From: Arctopsyche grandis
Taxonomy: Eukaryota > Arthropoda > Insecta > Trichoptera > Hydropsychidae
Direction of reading: 5' to 3'
Assembly (NCBI RefSeq): GCF_051622035.1
Contig: NC_135358.1
Coordinates: forward strand, 8,287,001 to 8,351,000
Length of the DNA stretch: 64,000 nucleotides
Of this stretch, positions 32,301-43,689 are shown in pieces; within the stretch, counting starts at the first letter, position 1, and each line of letters starts with the position of its first letter. The notes under the pieces are model-generated. The model was not told the DNA's origin. It made no database searches and saw nothing but the letters and a program-made list of their open reading frames with translations. The position numbers and the translations under genes are program-made.

Positions 32301-34355
32301 GATGTGGACCAATTGCTTCAAGTAAGTACATATGTACATAATATTATATTATGATAGTACAATATTACTTGCACATAATATTATAATACGATTATAATAC
32401 ATTTATATACATACATATGTGATAATATGAAAAATCAGCAATAATTTCTCATAGTTTTCACTAAATTATACAGTTTACATTTAGCTAATTTTGTTATAAA
32501 ATAAGTCCATATATTATACACTAACTGAAATTCTTCATAGAAATATTAATATTCATTGCTTTGTTTCACTTGAAGCACCAGCACCTATTACGGAACCATC
32601 AACTGATCAAGCTACCAAATGTGATTTGGAAAACTGTGTATTGCCATATTGCTACTGTTCTAAAGATGGTACAATCATACCAGGTGGATTGGAACCAGAA
32701 AATGTATGTTAAATCTATATGATATGTTTATATGTAATAAAATTATCCAAAAACAATCTAAGAATGATAAAAAAACTTGTACCCTGGTTGATTATAGACA
32801 CCACAGATGATTTTACTTACCTTTGATGGTGCAATAAATTTGAATAACTACGACTTATATAAGAAAGTCTTCAATGAGAGGACCAAAAATCCAAATGGTT
32901 GTACAATTAAAGGCACCTTTTTTATTGCCCATGAATACAGGTAACAATAAAGAAGTATAAATCAAACATTTTCCAAATATATGCTTAATTATAAATATCT
33001 TTCAATTACAGCAATTATGCACAGATTCAATCACTCGCACATGATGGTCATGAAGTAAGTAAATACGAGCACAACATTTGCATACAATATTATACGGATA
33101 TATTAAATTTGATGCTTACAATTAAATGTTCCTTACAGATTGGAACAGAAACTGTTTCACTGCAACAAGGCTTACAAGACAAAGGATATGAAGAATGGGC
33201 TGGAGAAATGATTGGTATGAGAGAAATTCTTGGTTTGTTTGCCAATATTTCGAGAAGTGATATTGTCGGTATGAGAGCACCATTTTTGAAACCCGGAAGG
33301 AATACTCAATACAAAGTAAGCATTCATTTATTAAAAAATGAAAATTTGAATTGATTTTTTTAACTTAACACATATATTCTACAGGTATTAGAAGATTTTG
33401 GATACATATATGATAGTTCAATTGGAGTACCACCACTGCCCTTACCAGTGTGGCCTTATACACTTGATTATAAAATACCCCATGAATGCAAATCGGGTAC
33501 TTGCCCTAGCAAATCATTCCAAGGTAAATTTTAACGTATGTAAAAAATGTACAATAACCTACGACTTTTATTAAAATTAAATATTTTGTAGGAATTTGGG
33601 AGGTACCATTAAATGCACATTATATTGAGAGTTATGAAGGTGGACACTGCCCGTATTTGGATCAATGTGTCCTACACAATCATGACCCCGATGAAGTAAG
33701 TTCGTTCCCAAACACATCTATATAAATAAACTGCAGCAATTATATTCCATTTGTCTACCAAATAGGTTTTCGAGTGGTTGCAAGAAGATTTTAGCCGTTA
33801 TTATGATCAAAATAGAGCTCCATATATGATGCCATTCCACACAAATTGGTTCCAAATCAAAGAACTCGAAAGAGGATTACACAAATTTTTGGCGTGGGCC
33901 TCAGACTTGTAAGATTTGACTCATTTTTTGTACTAATACGAGTCGATTTCCTTTCTGTAATAAATAATTTTATTTAAGACCTGATGTGTGGTTCGTCACT
34001 ATGACACAAGCTCTGACCTGGATGACTGATCCAAAACCCATAAACCAGTTGAACAACTTTGAAGCCTGGAAATGCGAGAAAAAAGCCAACGTACCACCAG
34101 CCCCATGCAGAAATTCAAATAAATGTGCTTTGTCCTTTAAAACGGCAGAGTCGAATTTCACGGACACAAGATATATGGAAACGTGCAGAGATTGCCCCAA
34201 CCAGTACGATAAACTATTTTAAAACATTAAAAAAGATACGGTTTGAATTAAAATTAATATATTTGATTTATCGTTTTAGGTATCCATGGCTCGGTGATTC
34301 GGGAGGTTCGGGCATACCCGGAAAAGACAACTACATTCCAGATAATTTAAAATAA
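29355..34355 (+). CDS. Secreted chitin deacetylase-like protein, 12 coding exons
   Basis: A carbohydrate esterase family 4 protein of cuticle or peritrophic matrix; active members deacetylate chitin. Exons: 29355-29409, 31977-32107, 32210-32321, 32576-32703, 32798-32940, 33012-33054, 33139-33315, 33385-33523, 33592-33695, 33766-33908, 33979-34203, 34280-34355; all phases close, giving 491 residues. Order: signal peptide (MAAVARPIGVLVIALIFS, then VYAQ), a CBM14 chitin-binding domain with six cysteines (CPEG..TCRRF..QCVDG..RCPSG..FCTF..RCG), no LDLa module, then the catalytic domain. This CBM14-plus-catalytic layout fits the CDA4/CDA5 (group III/IV) lineages. Motifs: MILLTFDGAINLNNYDLY keeps the first Asp of TFDD but has Gly for the second; GHEIGTETVSL replaces both His of the HxxxH metal motif; RAPFLKPG, YDSSIG and PFHTNWF (one His) are retained. 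Enzyme activity is therefore doubtful. The C-terminus (PWLGDSGGSGIPGKDN) follows the usual cysteine-rich segment. An AATAAA lies near 34505. Confidence 0.95.
29411..31976. other. First intron of the chitin deacetylase-like gene
   Basis: A 2.6-kb intron beginning GTGAGAAG and ending TTATATTACAG. It holds the hAT-like MITE at 30252-30530. A moderately GC-richer stretch at 29500-30060 contains no exon I can support. Confidence 0.8.
30252..30530. mobile_element. MITE with GTGGTGTTGCCC-type inverted ends
   Basis: GTGGTGTTGCCCTAATGG at the left and CCAAAATTGGGGTAACACCAC at the right are imperfect inverted repeats; GGAAACCCGTTGTT occurs near both ends. No target duplication could be confirmed. Confidence 0.6.
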
Positions 34356-34359
34356 AAAT

Positions 34360-36495
34360 AGTCAACAATTGTTTTGTTATATTTGTATTGTTAAACTACG
34401 TGTGAAAACTGCACCAGAAACGGTGACTTCCAAGTACTTTACCAAAGCTGTTAACTCCTGGTTTTATAATTACTTCCTTTTTATTGTACATATGAAGTTT
34501 AACTAATAAAAGGAAATACAATCCTATTCGAATTTACCATTCCTAATCCCAATAAAAAAAATTTAAGGCGTTCTAGAGTAACAAAAATACAACACACGGG
34601 ATTTCATTTCAGACCTTAAGGGTGTCAAACCCAGCTTCATTTGCTTGCACGAAATAGTGCATGATAAATTTTCAAAATGGGGTACCAGGTGATGGAACAC
34701 TCATTAACATAAATTTAATATTAGGAGGGGGGGAGCTGATAAAAATATTTTTATTGTAAATACAGTGATCATAAAAATTTATTTAAATCACAAAATTCAA
34801 CTATTTTCTTAGAAAAACCTTGAAATTTGACAAAACTCAATGTTTTTTGCTTTTTCTTTTATGGGGAAAAATCCGCGACTCCAACCTACATAGATGCGCT
34901 GCTGCTAATACTTCAGATTCACCCCATAAACTGGTTCAAACAGTGTCTAAAGTAGCCTCCATGTTTTCCATTTCACATCTTCATGTACAAAGCTCAAGTT
35001 CAATTCCATATTGAAATATTTGCTTGTGACAGATACAGAAAACCAATATTGTTTTTTACAATATTTGAATTGCAAGATGAAATAATATCAAGTAAACATT
35101 TTTTGCTGGATGTGCACCTAAATTGGAATATATATTTGTTCCCCGTACTTCAATTAAATTTATTTTGATGGGCAAATATCAATATTAACAATAAAAAATA
35201 CATACTATTGTGATCAAATTTAAATGTTGGTCCACATTCCAAAGGAATAGTGAGTGCTTTGTAAATTTGATATTTTGGCAACCAATGGCTACGGACTCAA
35301 TAAATATTTCATATTTATTATTTTTCAATCTACAAATTTTCCTGCTCAGCAATAAAAATTAACTTGATGTCAAAATCCCTTTGATGAGATCTTTCAATTC
35401 ATTAATACTTCGATAGACTCCACATTTTAGATTTTTCAAGTTAACAAGTTAAATGTTAACGAATATTCTTAAGATATAAAACACAAATTTAGATTGTATT
35501 CAAATTTATCTGAAAATGATCCTTCTCTCCACACAAAATGCATTGGCTGATATCAACAGTTATGCACTTCCGACTACTAAACATCAACTACAGGCGGATT
35601 CAGCTTCACGCTGTCAATTTCTTGGAGAACAATTTCCATGGGTACTGCACCTACACGTATCTGATCTCTGCTGACTACACTAAACAATAAGACCCAGTCA
35701 TTGATCTTTTTTATATTAATTTAGCTGCTTAAGAAAATAAATTTTACTCAATAAAAACCTATTTTTACAAGGTTTATTGGATACACAAGATCGCTGGTAC
35801 AAATCAAACTCTATTTACTAGAACTAAATTAGCCAGGAAGAAAATTCACTTCGGCAATACGTCATTAAAAAAATTAAACTTGATTAGTTCTGTGCCCATA
35901 ATATCTCATACACAGCCAAGCACTAAAAACATACCTACGTACAAACCACCAGCATATAAGTATGTATTTCCAAATGCCATGATTGGAAAATCAGTTTAAT
36001 ATATATTTATCCTGGTAAATCCAGATTGTGAGCATCACAAACATGGTCTACACATCCCAAGCCAAGCCCCCAGGCTAGCATGCTTAAGCCCCCCTCCCCC
36101 CAAAAAAATTTTCAAAATTGATGTTAAAAATCATTTCATCAGTATTTCTCACAATACACATTAAGAAGTAATAAAATTGAGGACACCTGATAAGTGATAA
36201 CATATAATTTCACAAGTTTCAAATAGGTTATGGTGTTAAAATAATAGCTGAGGTATCACCGACAAGTTACTACGTGAACATAACTTCAAAGTACGAAGAC
36301 GAAATACACTTCTCAATTTCGTAATAAATTTTAAAAAATTTGATCCCGGTGCTGGGCCTCCTCGCGACAAGGAGCCCCAGGCCAGAGCCATGGCTGTACC
36401 ACCCGATGCCCGGTTCATGATCCACATCTAGAAAACTTATAAAAAAATGATAAAAAGGAAAAACTAAAAAAAACCAAGAAAGATTTCAAAATTGA
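34360..36495. other. Intergenic DNA with unclassified repeat-like sequence
   Basis: Contains G/C runs (AGGAGGGGGGGAGC at 34724; AAGCCCCCCTCCCCCC at 36086) and a GC-rich patch at 36340-36425 (GGTGCTGGGCCTCCTCGCG, CCCCAGGCCAGAGCCATGG). These look like eroded transposon sequence, but no domain or terminal repeat was found. Confidence 0.4.
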
Positions 36496-36504
36496 AAATT
36501 TATT

Positions 36505-37353
36505 TTAAGCTTCATCTTGCACTACAGTTGTTTTTTCAGAAACATATAATCCATCAAGGAATTTACGTATATCCTTGTCTTTCACCGAAGTTGATTGTTG
36601 GATCAGCGCAGCTGAACGCGAAACATCCTCCAAAGAATTTCCTTCCAAAATCAGTTCATCCTTTTGCTTCGGTGAATTAATTACGGTGACACCTTTGGCC
36701 ATCTTCACTCGCCTAATATACTGTTCACCGAGGAAATTTCTGATTTCAATAATAGAATTATTTTCGGTGGTGACACAATTGATGGGGAAATGAGCATATA
36801 CAGCCCTCATTTTGTATTGGAATCCCTTAGTCACACCTACAAAAAGAAAACAATCACTTAACATCTGTATTAAAACCAAACATGAATACGATTACTTTGA
36901 AATACATTTACACTACGAACATTTCTTTTTTACTTAATCAACAATATAATCGTAATACTATGTATGTTTGGTTAAAGTAAAATTGCCCATATCCGAAATA
37001 TTCACTATCAGTTGTCAGAATACTATTACAATGTATATATGCAATGACAATACAATTTCAATTTCATTTTGTATTAAGAAAATATTTATAAGAGACATTA
37101 AATATGGGATACCTTTGATCATGTTTTCAATGTGTGAACAGACTGTTCGAACGGCAGCCAATTCACTCTTAGTACCGAACCACTTCTCAACTCGAAGCAT
37201 TCTAGGGCTCGCCATACGAATGTCCAAGGCGAGATGCTTGAACGATCGTTTTAATACACCGCGGGGCCCCTTAACGGTAACCAACCGTGACTTTACAGTC
37301 ACGGTCAGCCCCTTGGCGATTTTTACAGTTTGGTTTGAAACAATTTGCTTCAT
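36505..37353 (-). CDS. RpL9: 60S ribosomal protein L9
   Basis: The large-subunit protein uL6. Coding exons on the minus strand are 37353-37113 and 36836-36505, joined G|GT; 190 residues, the usual length for insect RpL9. Diagnostic segments: [98 protein letters not shown], and the C-terminal [20 protein letters not shown] then KTTVVQDEA. The ATG is preceded directly by TTTCAG|GCTACA, an acceptor in the 5' UTR, so a non-coding first exon exists upstream. An AATAAA occurs immediately after the stop codon (36504-36499), so the 3' UTR must be very short. This is a clean single-copy gene with no pseudogene signs. Confidence 0.97.
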
Positions 37354-38113
37354 TGTAGCCTGAAACATTAAAAAATTGAAATTAGGACACAAGATATTTC
37401 ATTACATGGAAGTTTAAGAAGGCATTGCATTCAAAATACACATCATACGACCAGACACTTAAGTTGGGGGCGGGGGATTAAATCCAACACTGAGGGCCAA
37501 TCGAAAAATCAACAATGGAAAGTGACTGCAAACTTCGTTTGTATGTGAGATGTAAATATAAAAAAGCAAAGCAACTGAGTCTGTTAAAATAAATACACAA
37601 TCCAGATTCGACACTCGGGTGCTAAGATTTGGATACCAAAACTGACAAATTAGTCAGGGTGAAGTAAACAGGTTTGGATTATGAAGAGTTCTCATAATTT
37701 CATAATAAAACAGAATGAATTCATAAAATAAACATTCATTCATTCCCGAACATGAACACATGTATCCACAATACATCTCCTACACAGATAACCCTCAGTG
37801 TTTTAAAAAGTCGAAATAAATACGCAAAGTCCAAATGATAACAAGAGCGAAGCTAATAAGAAGAGAAATAATTAATCATGGATCTCTATTCGTGCATATT
37901 TTGAGGGGGAGAGGTGTGAATACGGCAAAATGAACATTTGACAGCAGGGTGGAAATGAGAGATCGCCTAACCTACAAGCACAAAAGCGGTAGGGGCGAAA
38001 AGTAGAAGGCGGAGGGGCGGGCGGGGCGAATCGGATAATCAGTCGAGGCCAGCGGAGTCGCTGGGGGCGCGAATGGATCAGATGACAGAGGATTCAATCG
38101 CGAAGACACTCAC

Positions 38114-38138
38114 CTACACGCGGCACAACACCAGAAAG
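38114..38138 (-). promoter_or_regulatory. RpL9 5' UTR exon with TOP-like start
   Basis: On the minus strand a pyrimidine tract CTTTCTGG (from 38138) is followed 17 bases later by a consensus donor (TAG|GTGAGT at 38114/38113). Splicing to the acceptor before 37360 gives a short leader and a 0.75-kb first intron. A terminal oligopyrimidine start of this kind is the usual translational control element of ribosomal protein mRNAs. The surrounding 37960-38180 is GC-rich, as expected for a housekeeping promoter. Confidence 0.65.
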
Positions 38139-38606
38139 ACCGTGAACCGAACGGTCGTAAATGCCTTCAATCCGTGGCCATGCTCCGACGTGTCCTAACT
38201 AATACCCACCTACTACCTATTTATTGGATTCTAGTTAAATTATGGTTCTAATTTATTATTCTTATTTTACAATATACTTAATCAATATTAAACATCTTAA
38301 TTTTTTGAGAGGAAGCTGTGTTCACGAAAGTATAAATGTGGCCTGTTGTCATTTTACTATTTTTTTTACCTTAAAATATGTGTACTCTTAACGAAAAAAT
38401 CTTATTTTGATTCTTAAATCATATAAATACAAAACAATAAAAATTTGACCAACCGAAATTGGGACTTTTTCCTCTTAAAAAAATCAAAAATTTTACCACA
38501 CGATTTTTTCGAAACTACTGACCATGTCAAGCTGTTATATCTCAAAATTGATAAGGTTTTGGTAAAAATCTATAAACTGGAAGTCGTAGTTTTTTAATAT
38601 TTCATT

Positions 38607-38702
38607 GGTTGTGGCTATTTGCAGGTACTATATCTGCGAATTATTGGCAATTTGCAGGTACTATATCTGCGAATTATTGACTATTTGCAGGTACTATATC
38701 TG
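38607..38702. repeat. Tandem TTTGCAGGTACTATATCTGC repeats
   Basis: Three consecutive units of about 36 bp sharing TTTGCAGGTACTATATCTG, the same unit that forms the palindrome at 2227-2332. They abut the element at 38695. Confidence 0.8.
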
Positions 38703-39060
38703 TGACAGTCGCAAAGCCTTCTGCGCAAGCGCATTATAATCCGATTAAAATTTCTTACATTTACAATCGTTCATTATACATGAGGCAAATAAATTTCGCA
38801 CGTAATTATAATAGATTTATATCATTTAGCTAGATCGTGGCTTGTACTTGTATGTACTTGTAGGTATTATAAGTTGTATATGATAATAATTTTCTAACAA
38901 TTAATACTATTAACTAATTTGGATTATATTTTTTACTCTACGTTACTTTACGAAATCGAACTAAATTTTAAGAGGTTTAAAACAAAATTTTAACAGTAAA
39001 CACGCTGACAGTGATAGTTCACACGCATGCGCAGAAGGCTTTGCGTCTGTCGCAGATATA
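38695..39060. mobile_element. Terminal-inverted-repeat element (GCAAAGCCTTCTGCGCA)
   Basis: TATATCTGTGACAGTCGCAA plus AGCCTTCTGCGCA at the left is mirrored by TGCGCAGAAGGCTTTGCG then TCGCAGATATA at the right: about 35 bp of imperfect terminal inverted repeat around an AT-rich core with no ORF. Confidence 0.7.
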
Positions 39061-39149
39061 GTTCGCCCGGCAGCATGAAAACGTTCGCTACCACGGTTTG
39101 AGCGCAGTGTGTTTGTGTTAGTGCGCGATCGTATAAGCGTAGTGACCCC

Positions 39150-39540
39150 CACTCTTTAGCCCGCTGGTCACTACCTCGAATTTTCGGGTGTGACCAGTTT
39201 TAGGGTGTGACCAGTTTTCTCGTGACCAGTTTTAGTGTGACGGGTGATCACGTGTGACCGATCTAGATCGACCGGTTATCCTGTGACCAGTTCACATTTG
39301 ACTAGTAATCACCGAACCGTGTAAACCAGCGCATTGTTCCCAGATGCCAGTGAGCTTCACCAACTCGACCTGGCTCGATTCAGTGAATCTCCTACCTGCT
39401 TCGCTCTACATACAAATAAACCTGTTTTAATCGAGTAATAAAGATCCTCTTCAAAACTCAACTGAGTTTCCATAAGCCGGGATACGGTCGAAACCTTAAG
39501 CCCGCCCCATAGACGTTTGATTTGCCGGGCGAAAGTCGAA
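39150..39540. repeat. Repeat block with GTGACCAGTTTT units
   Basis: GTGTGACCAGTTTT recurs several times between 39188 and 39300. The following 39335-39405 resembles 16150-16225 in reverse, and CCGGGATACGGTCG (39477) matches the end of the putative LTR at 17200. Probably an LTR-derived or composite repeat. Confidence 0.45.
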
Positions 39541-39589
39541 TCTGTAGTGCGAGATATTTTAGAGAGGGACATTCTTTTTGTATGCCGGG

Positions 39590-39829
39590 CATTGATGTAT
39601 AATACACATAGATGGGCCCTGACGTGTGATTTTGGTCGGAGATCTTGTCTTCACTAACTGAGGGATGCGGGGTGTTTAACTAGCGGGGAAGTTGGGTTTT
39701 TTTCCCTACGACGCAGCGGTACCTACCTACCTACTAAGAAAAACTGTGCATGCGCCATGTATTTTGCATGCGCCAAAAGGGAGACCAGTATAAGACGTGA
39801 GGGCGGATCTAGTATATTATACATCAATG
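39590..39829. mobile_element. MITE with CATTGATGTATAATA inverted repeats, copy 1
   Basis: Ends CATTGATGTATAATAC and TATTATACATCAATG with an exact 8-bp target duplication ATGCCGGG (39582-39589, 39830-39837), suggesting hAT-type mobilisation. The 210-bp interior is repeated at 58704-58890. Confidence 0.88.
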
Positions 39830-39868
39830 ATGCCGGGCCGATAAATAGTACCGATACTGTACTAACGA

Positions 39869-39905
39869 AGCAGTGGCGTAACTAGGAAAATTGGGCCTGC
39901 ATGCA
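39869..39905. mobile_element. hAT-type terminal sequence (CAGTGGCGTAACTAGG)
   Basis: Matches the terminus of the element beginning at 50938 (CAGTGGCGTAGCCAGG). The other end was not identified. Confidence 0.45.
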
Positions 39906-40486
39906 AATGTTAGAAAAAAGCCCCCATTAGTATTTTTATTATTAAAATTAAATTGGTAACTCACATAATTTAAATATTCCATTTCCTCGCTTTCAAAGTC
40001 GCAAATTATACAATTGCATATTTCAAAGACTTATTGTAACATCGTTTATATAGATGATTGCAGACAATTATTATTACTGAATCATTACGGAAAAATATTG
40101 AATGTCGTGAGAAAGAGTACAGATGGGTGAAAATTCGACACGCAGTGTGTTTTCTTTTAAATAGTGTCTCCTATCAGCCTAGCCGCACACCAAAGGCGCA
40201 TGTATATTGTAGCATGCACGCTGCAAATACTTTAAGACGCATTTATTATTCCCATATATATAGGGCTGCCAACAGGTTTCTTAAAGAAAACATGTTCTCT
40301 TTTTTAACACAATTCTTTTGTTCTCTCTCTTATTTGTAATATACCCAGAATGTCCTCTTTTTCAATTTTGTCAATAATTTCACGCAGTCCGTACCATTTA
40401 CTATATTTTCTCTGACAAGATATGACGTGGCAACTCCGTGAGTGGAGGAAACCTGGCAGCACTGAGCGTATATACAAATTCACAAT

Positions 40487-40627
40487 GGTGCCGTCCACAC
40501 ACACGGTATCTACATACGATATTTCCATATCCAGTTCCCATATTGCAACCTGTGGTTGCTATTTAGGAACTGGATATGGAAAATATTGCAAATATCGGTA
40601 GTAGATATCGTGTGTGTGGACGGCGCC
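40487..40627. mobile_element. Palindromic MITE (CGATATCTACACCC family), copy 2
   Basis: GGTGCCGTCCACACACACGG at the left pairs with GTGTGTGGACGGCGCC at the right; the centre resembles the other two copies (AACCTGTGGTTGCTATTTAG). Confidence 0.75.
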
Positions 40628-40758
40628 AATCGTGCACTCGTATTTATACACACTACGAGTACTTTCCCGCTACTAAGAAGTAGAGATGTGCCGGCGGGAA
40701 AAAACCCGGTTTATTCCCGGGAATAAGCCGCGTTTTTTCCCTATGAAAATTGGGAAAA

Positions 40759-41085
40759 TTGAAATAAATGTATATCATTCAGATTTACAAATCGACACAT
40801 TTTTATATATATACTCGCATTGAGTCAATGTCATTGGCTACGTTTACACTACCGATATCTACACCCGATACACCCGATATTTAGGATTTTTTCCATAACC
40901 AGTTCCTAAATAGCAACCACAAGTTACAATATGGGAACTGGATATGGAAAAATTCCTAAATATCGCGTGTATCGGGTGTAGATATCGGTAGTGTAAACGT
41001 AGCCAATGACATTGACTCAATGCGAGTATATACATATATAAAAATGTGTCGATTTGTAAATCTGAATGATATACATTTATTTCAA
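40759..41085. repeat. 327-bp palindrome enclosing MITE copy 3
   Basis: The inner part, 40835-41005, is a palindromic MITE (GGCTACGTTTACAC...GTGTAAACGTAGCC). The inversion continues for about 75 bp on each side into non-MITE sequence: TTGAAATAAATGTATATC at 40759 returns as GATATACATTTATTTCAA ending at 41085. Only small indels break the symmetry. Confidence 0.85.
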
Positions 41086-41200
41086 ATGCAACACTGGAAT
41101 GAATCTAAACGTTTTCATGTAGTGGCTGTACTGTAAATTTCCAGTTTGTATTTGAGTCGGATGCTTTACGTAAATAACCTATTAATTATTATCGCTTGTT

Positions 41201-41848
41201 TAATGCTGCGTACGGACCAAACCAACGACGATTTTGGTCCAACGATTTAACCATCAGGATAAAACCAGTAGCGTACAAAATATCGAAATAAAAATTAAAT
41301 TTAAAAATTGAAATTAAATATCAAAATTAAAAATATTATTATTATATTAAAATTAAATTCAAATATCAAAATAAAATTATAATCAATATATTAAAATTAA
41401 AATAAAATATTGAAAGTTAAAACAGAACATGCCCAATTTAAATAAATTTTCGAGATTGACCTAAAATTAGATCATCAGCAATCACATACAGATAATCCTC
41501 GACTTTTGTTTGTCGAAGATGTTTTGACTTACGTAGATACGCACTAAGATCGAAAAAAAAATCAAAGAATTATTATTTTTACTTCCCCGTAATGCGCAGT
41601 TACTGAGCATATATCATGTGTTAGTATGGGTGACCGAGTGATGGTTTCAACCCGAGACGTTGTCGGTTTTATCAAAGGAAATTTTTTTGTCTTCAATTGT
41701 TTCTCTCGTCGAAATAAATCAATTAATTAAATCATTTCAGAGGTAAATTTTATCGGATAATGTCTTCAATTGTTTCTCTCGTCGAAATAAATCAAATAAT
41801 TAAATCCATCTAAGAGGTAAAATTTATCGGATAATGTGTGATTATTAA
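41201..41848. repeat. Duplicated non-coding element, copy A
   Basis: From TAATGCTGCGTACGGACCAA to GTGTGATTATTAA this matches 59872-60505 almost base for base, with divergent flanks. It contains a head-to-tail duplication of TCTTCAATTGTTTCTCTCG with the following 75 bp. It has no coding capacity and its class is unknown. Confidence 0.85.
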
Positions 41849-42008
41849 TTTTATTTCGACGAAAGAAAAAAAACCCTTTGACAAATCACCGACATTTTTT
41901 TTGTTAAATATTTCATCGACGGCGAAACACATTGGTGTATCGTGACGACTTATAAGAAACAATAACAAGGTTTTTTTCGCTCGTAATTATAATATTTCTC
42001 TGGTTGTA

Positions 42009-43042
42009 ATGCATAATATAAGCATTTTCTATCAAAATGTACGAGGCCTTAAATCTAAACTGGATGAATTAGGTTCTAACTCGGCTATTCAATGTGCTGA
42101 CATCCTGGTACTAACGGAAACCTGGCTTGAAGACTCTGTGCATGATTCTTTTTAATTTACATTAATGACATCTCAAAAATAATTAAGTATTCAGACTATC
42201 TTTTATTCGCCGATGACCTTAAGCTTTTTAAGACAGTTAAGTCTCATAGTGACGCAGCCCTTCTCCAATTGGACTTAGATGCGCTGTCAAGTTGGTCTGT
42301 CGATAGTAAATTATTTTTTAGCATTCAAAAATGCTGTGTTCTCAATGTGACAAGATCTTCAAATCGCTTGATTTATCCATATCGCCTAAGTGGTGTTGAA
42401 TTAAAGTTTGTAGATGAATATTGTGATTTGGGGGTCTTGTTCTCGAATAATTTTCAATTTAAACGAAACATAGACAATATTTGTTTGCGTGCAACAAAAA
42501 TGCTGGGATTCTTACTAAGAGTTAGCAAACCTTTCCAGAGTACGTTGGTGCTTAAAATTCTTTATGAATCTTTAGTACGTAGTATTCTAGAATTTTCTTC
42601 TATTATATGGAATCCTACCCATATAACTCATTCATTGAAGATTGAGAGAATCCAAAAACGGCTTCTCAGATATCTTTATTTGAAACAGTATGGTTATTAT
42701 CCTTGGCTATATCCTAGTGCATTCCTATTAGGGGCGTTAGGTTTCAACTCATTGGAGTCTCGTCGGAATATGTTACTGGGAAGACACTTTTTTAAGCTGT
42801 TGAATGGGATAATACACAATCCTCCGGTTCTAAAGGAATTTAGGTTTAATGCACCTTGTAAATTCAGGGACTTGAGAAATCGTGATTTGTTTGTTCTTCC
42901 TGTGGCTCGCACAAATATGTTGTCAACGGCTCCTATATCTAGAGCGATATATCTGCTTAACAGGATTTCTGGTGAAATTGACCTCTTCAATATAAAATAT
43001 ACTAATCTGGTTGAGTGGTTGTTGAGGAATGCCAGTGGTTGA
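42009..43042 (+). pseudogene. Internally deleted non-LTR retrotransposon (endonuclease start joined to RT end)
   Basis: 42009-42156 encodes the start of an AP-type endonuclease (SIFYQNVRGLKSKLDELGSN, then ADILVLTETWLEDS). It breaks at a stop, and from 42161 the sequence continues in the middle of the reverse transcriptase (INDISKIIKYSDYLLFADDL) and runs to the end of the ORF (NLVEWLLRNASG). The FADD catalytic box is present, but the palm's first Asp region, fingers and most of the endonuclease are missing. The family is of the Jockey/CR1-like group. 3' UTR sequence continues to about 43150. Confidence 0.82.
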
Positions 43043-43689
43043 TTTTGCCTATTATAAATATTAATGATTGTTATTACTTTATCTATGTTTTTTCTTTTTT
43101 TTTATGATTTTATGATTTTAATGATGTTGTGTTACTATTGTTATTATTATAAGTTATTATTACTGTTATCATGTTATTATTACTGAATGACCGGCTTCTG
43201 AATCTTCATGCCTTGCATCTACTGTACGTTTACCTGGCATAAGATGAAGGCGAATAGAATCATATTTTGACAATATTACTGGTTCTGAGTGTCATCAACT
43301 CAATAGAGCATTTGATAAAGCAATATATGCATCAAAATGTCCTTTATCTATTGTTGACATATAAATACATAAAATTTTCAATGTGAAAGAGGATTTTTTA
43401 TTTTATTAAATGTATTGTATGCATAAATTTTGAATAAATGTTATATTTGACATCCAAATAATTTTATAAAAATTCTTATTTTTAAATTAATGTGACCTTT
43501 CTTTAATTATTACCTATGTACTAAAATATGATTTTTTTATTTTGGTCATTAACAATTAAAATAAAAATAGTTTTATGTAAAAAAAACTTCAATTTTCCCA
43601 AATTTTCAGGTTTTTTCCCATCTCTACTGATAAGTCAGTCGCATTATCATTCTGTGATTCTGTCATTCTTTCCCCTTCGCAAACCCCGT

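Noticed and set aside
34201-34222. Termination of the chitin deacetylase-like ORF at NQYDKLF
   Set aside because: CCA|GTACGA is a usable donor, and splicing to the acceptor before 34280 restores NQYPWLGD, the expected family sequence.
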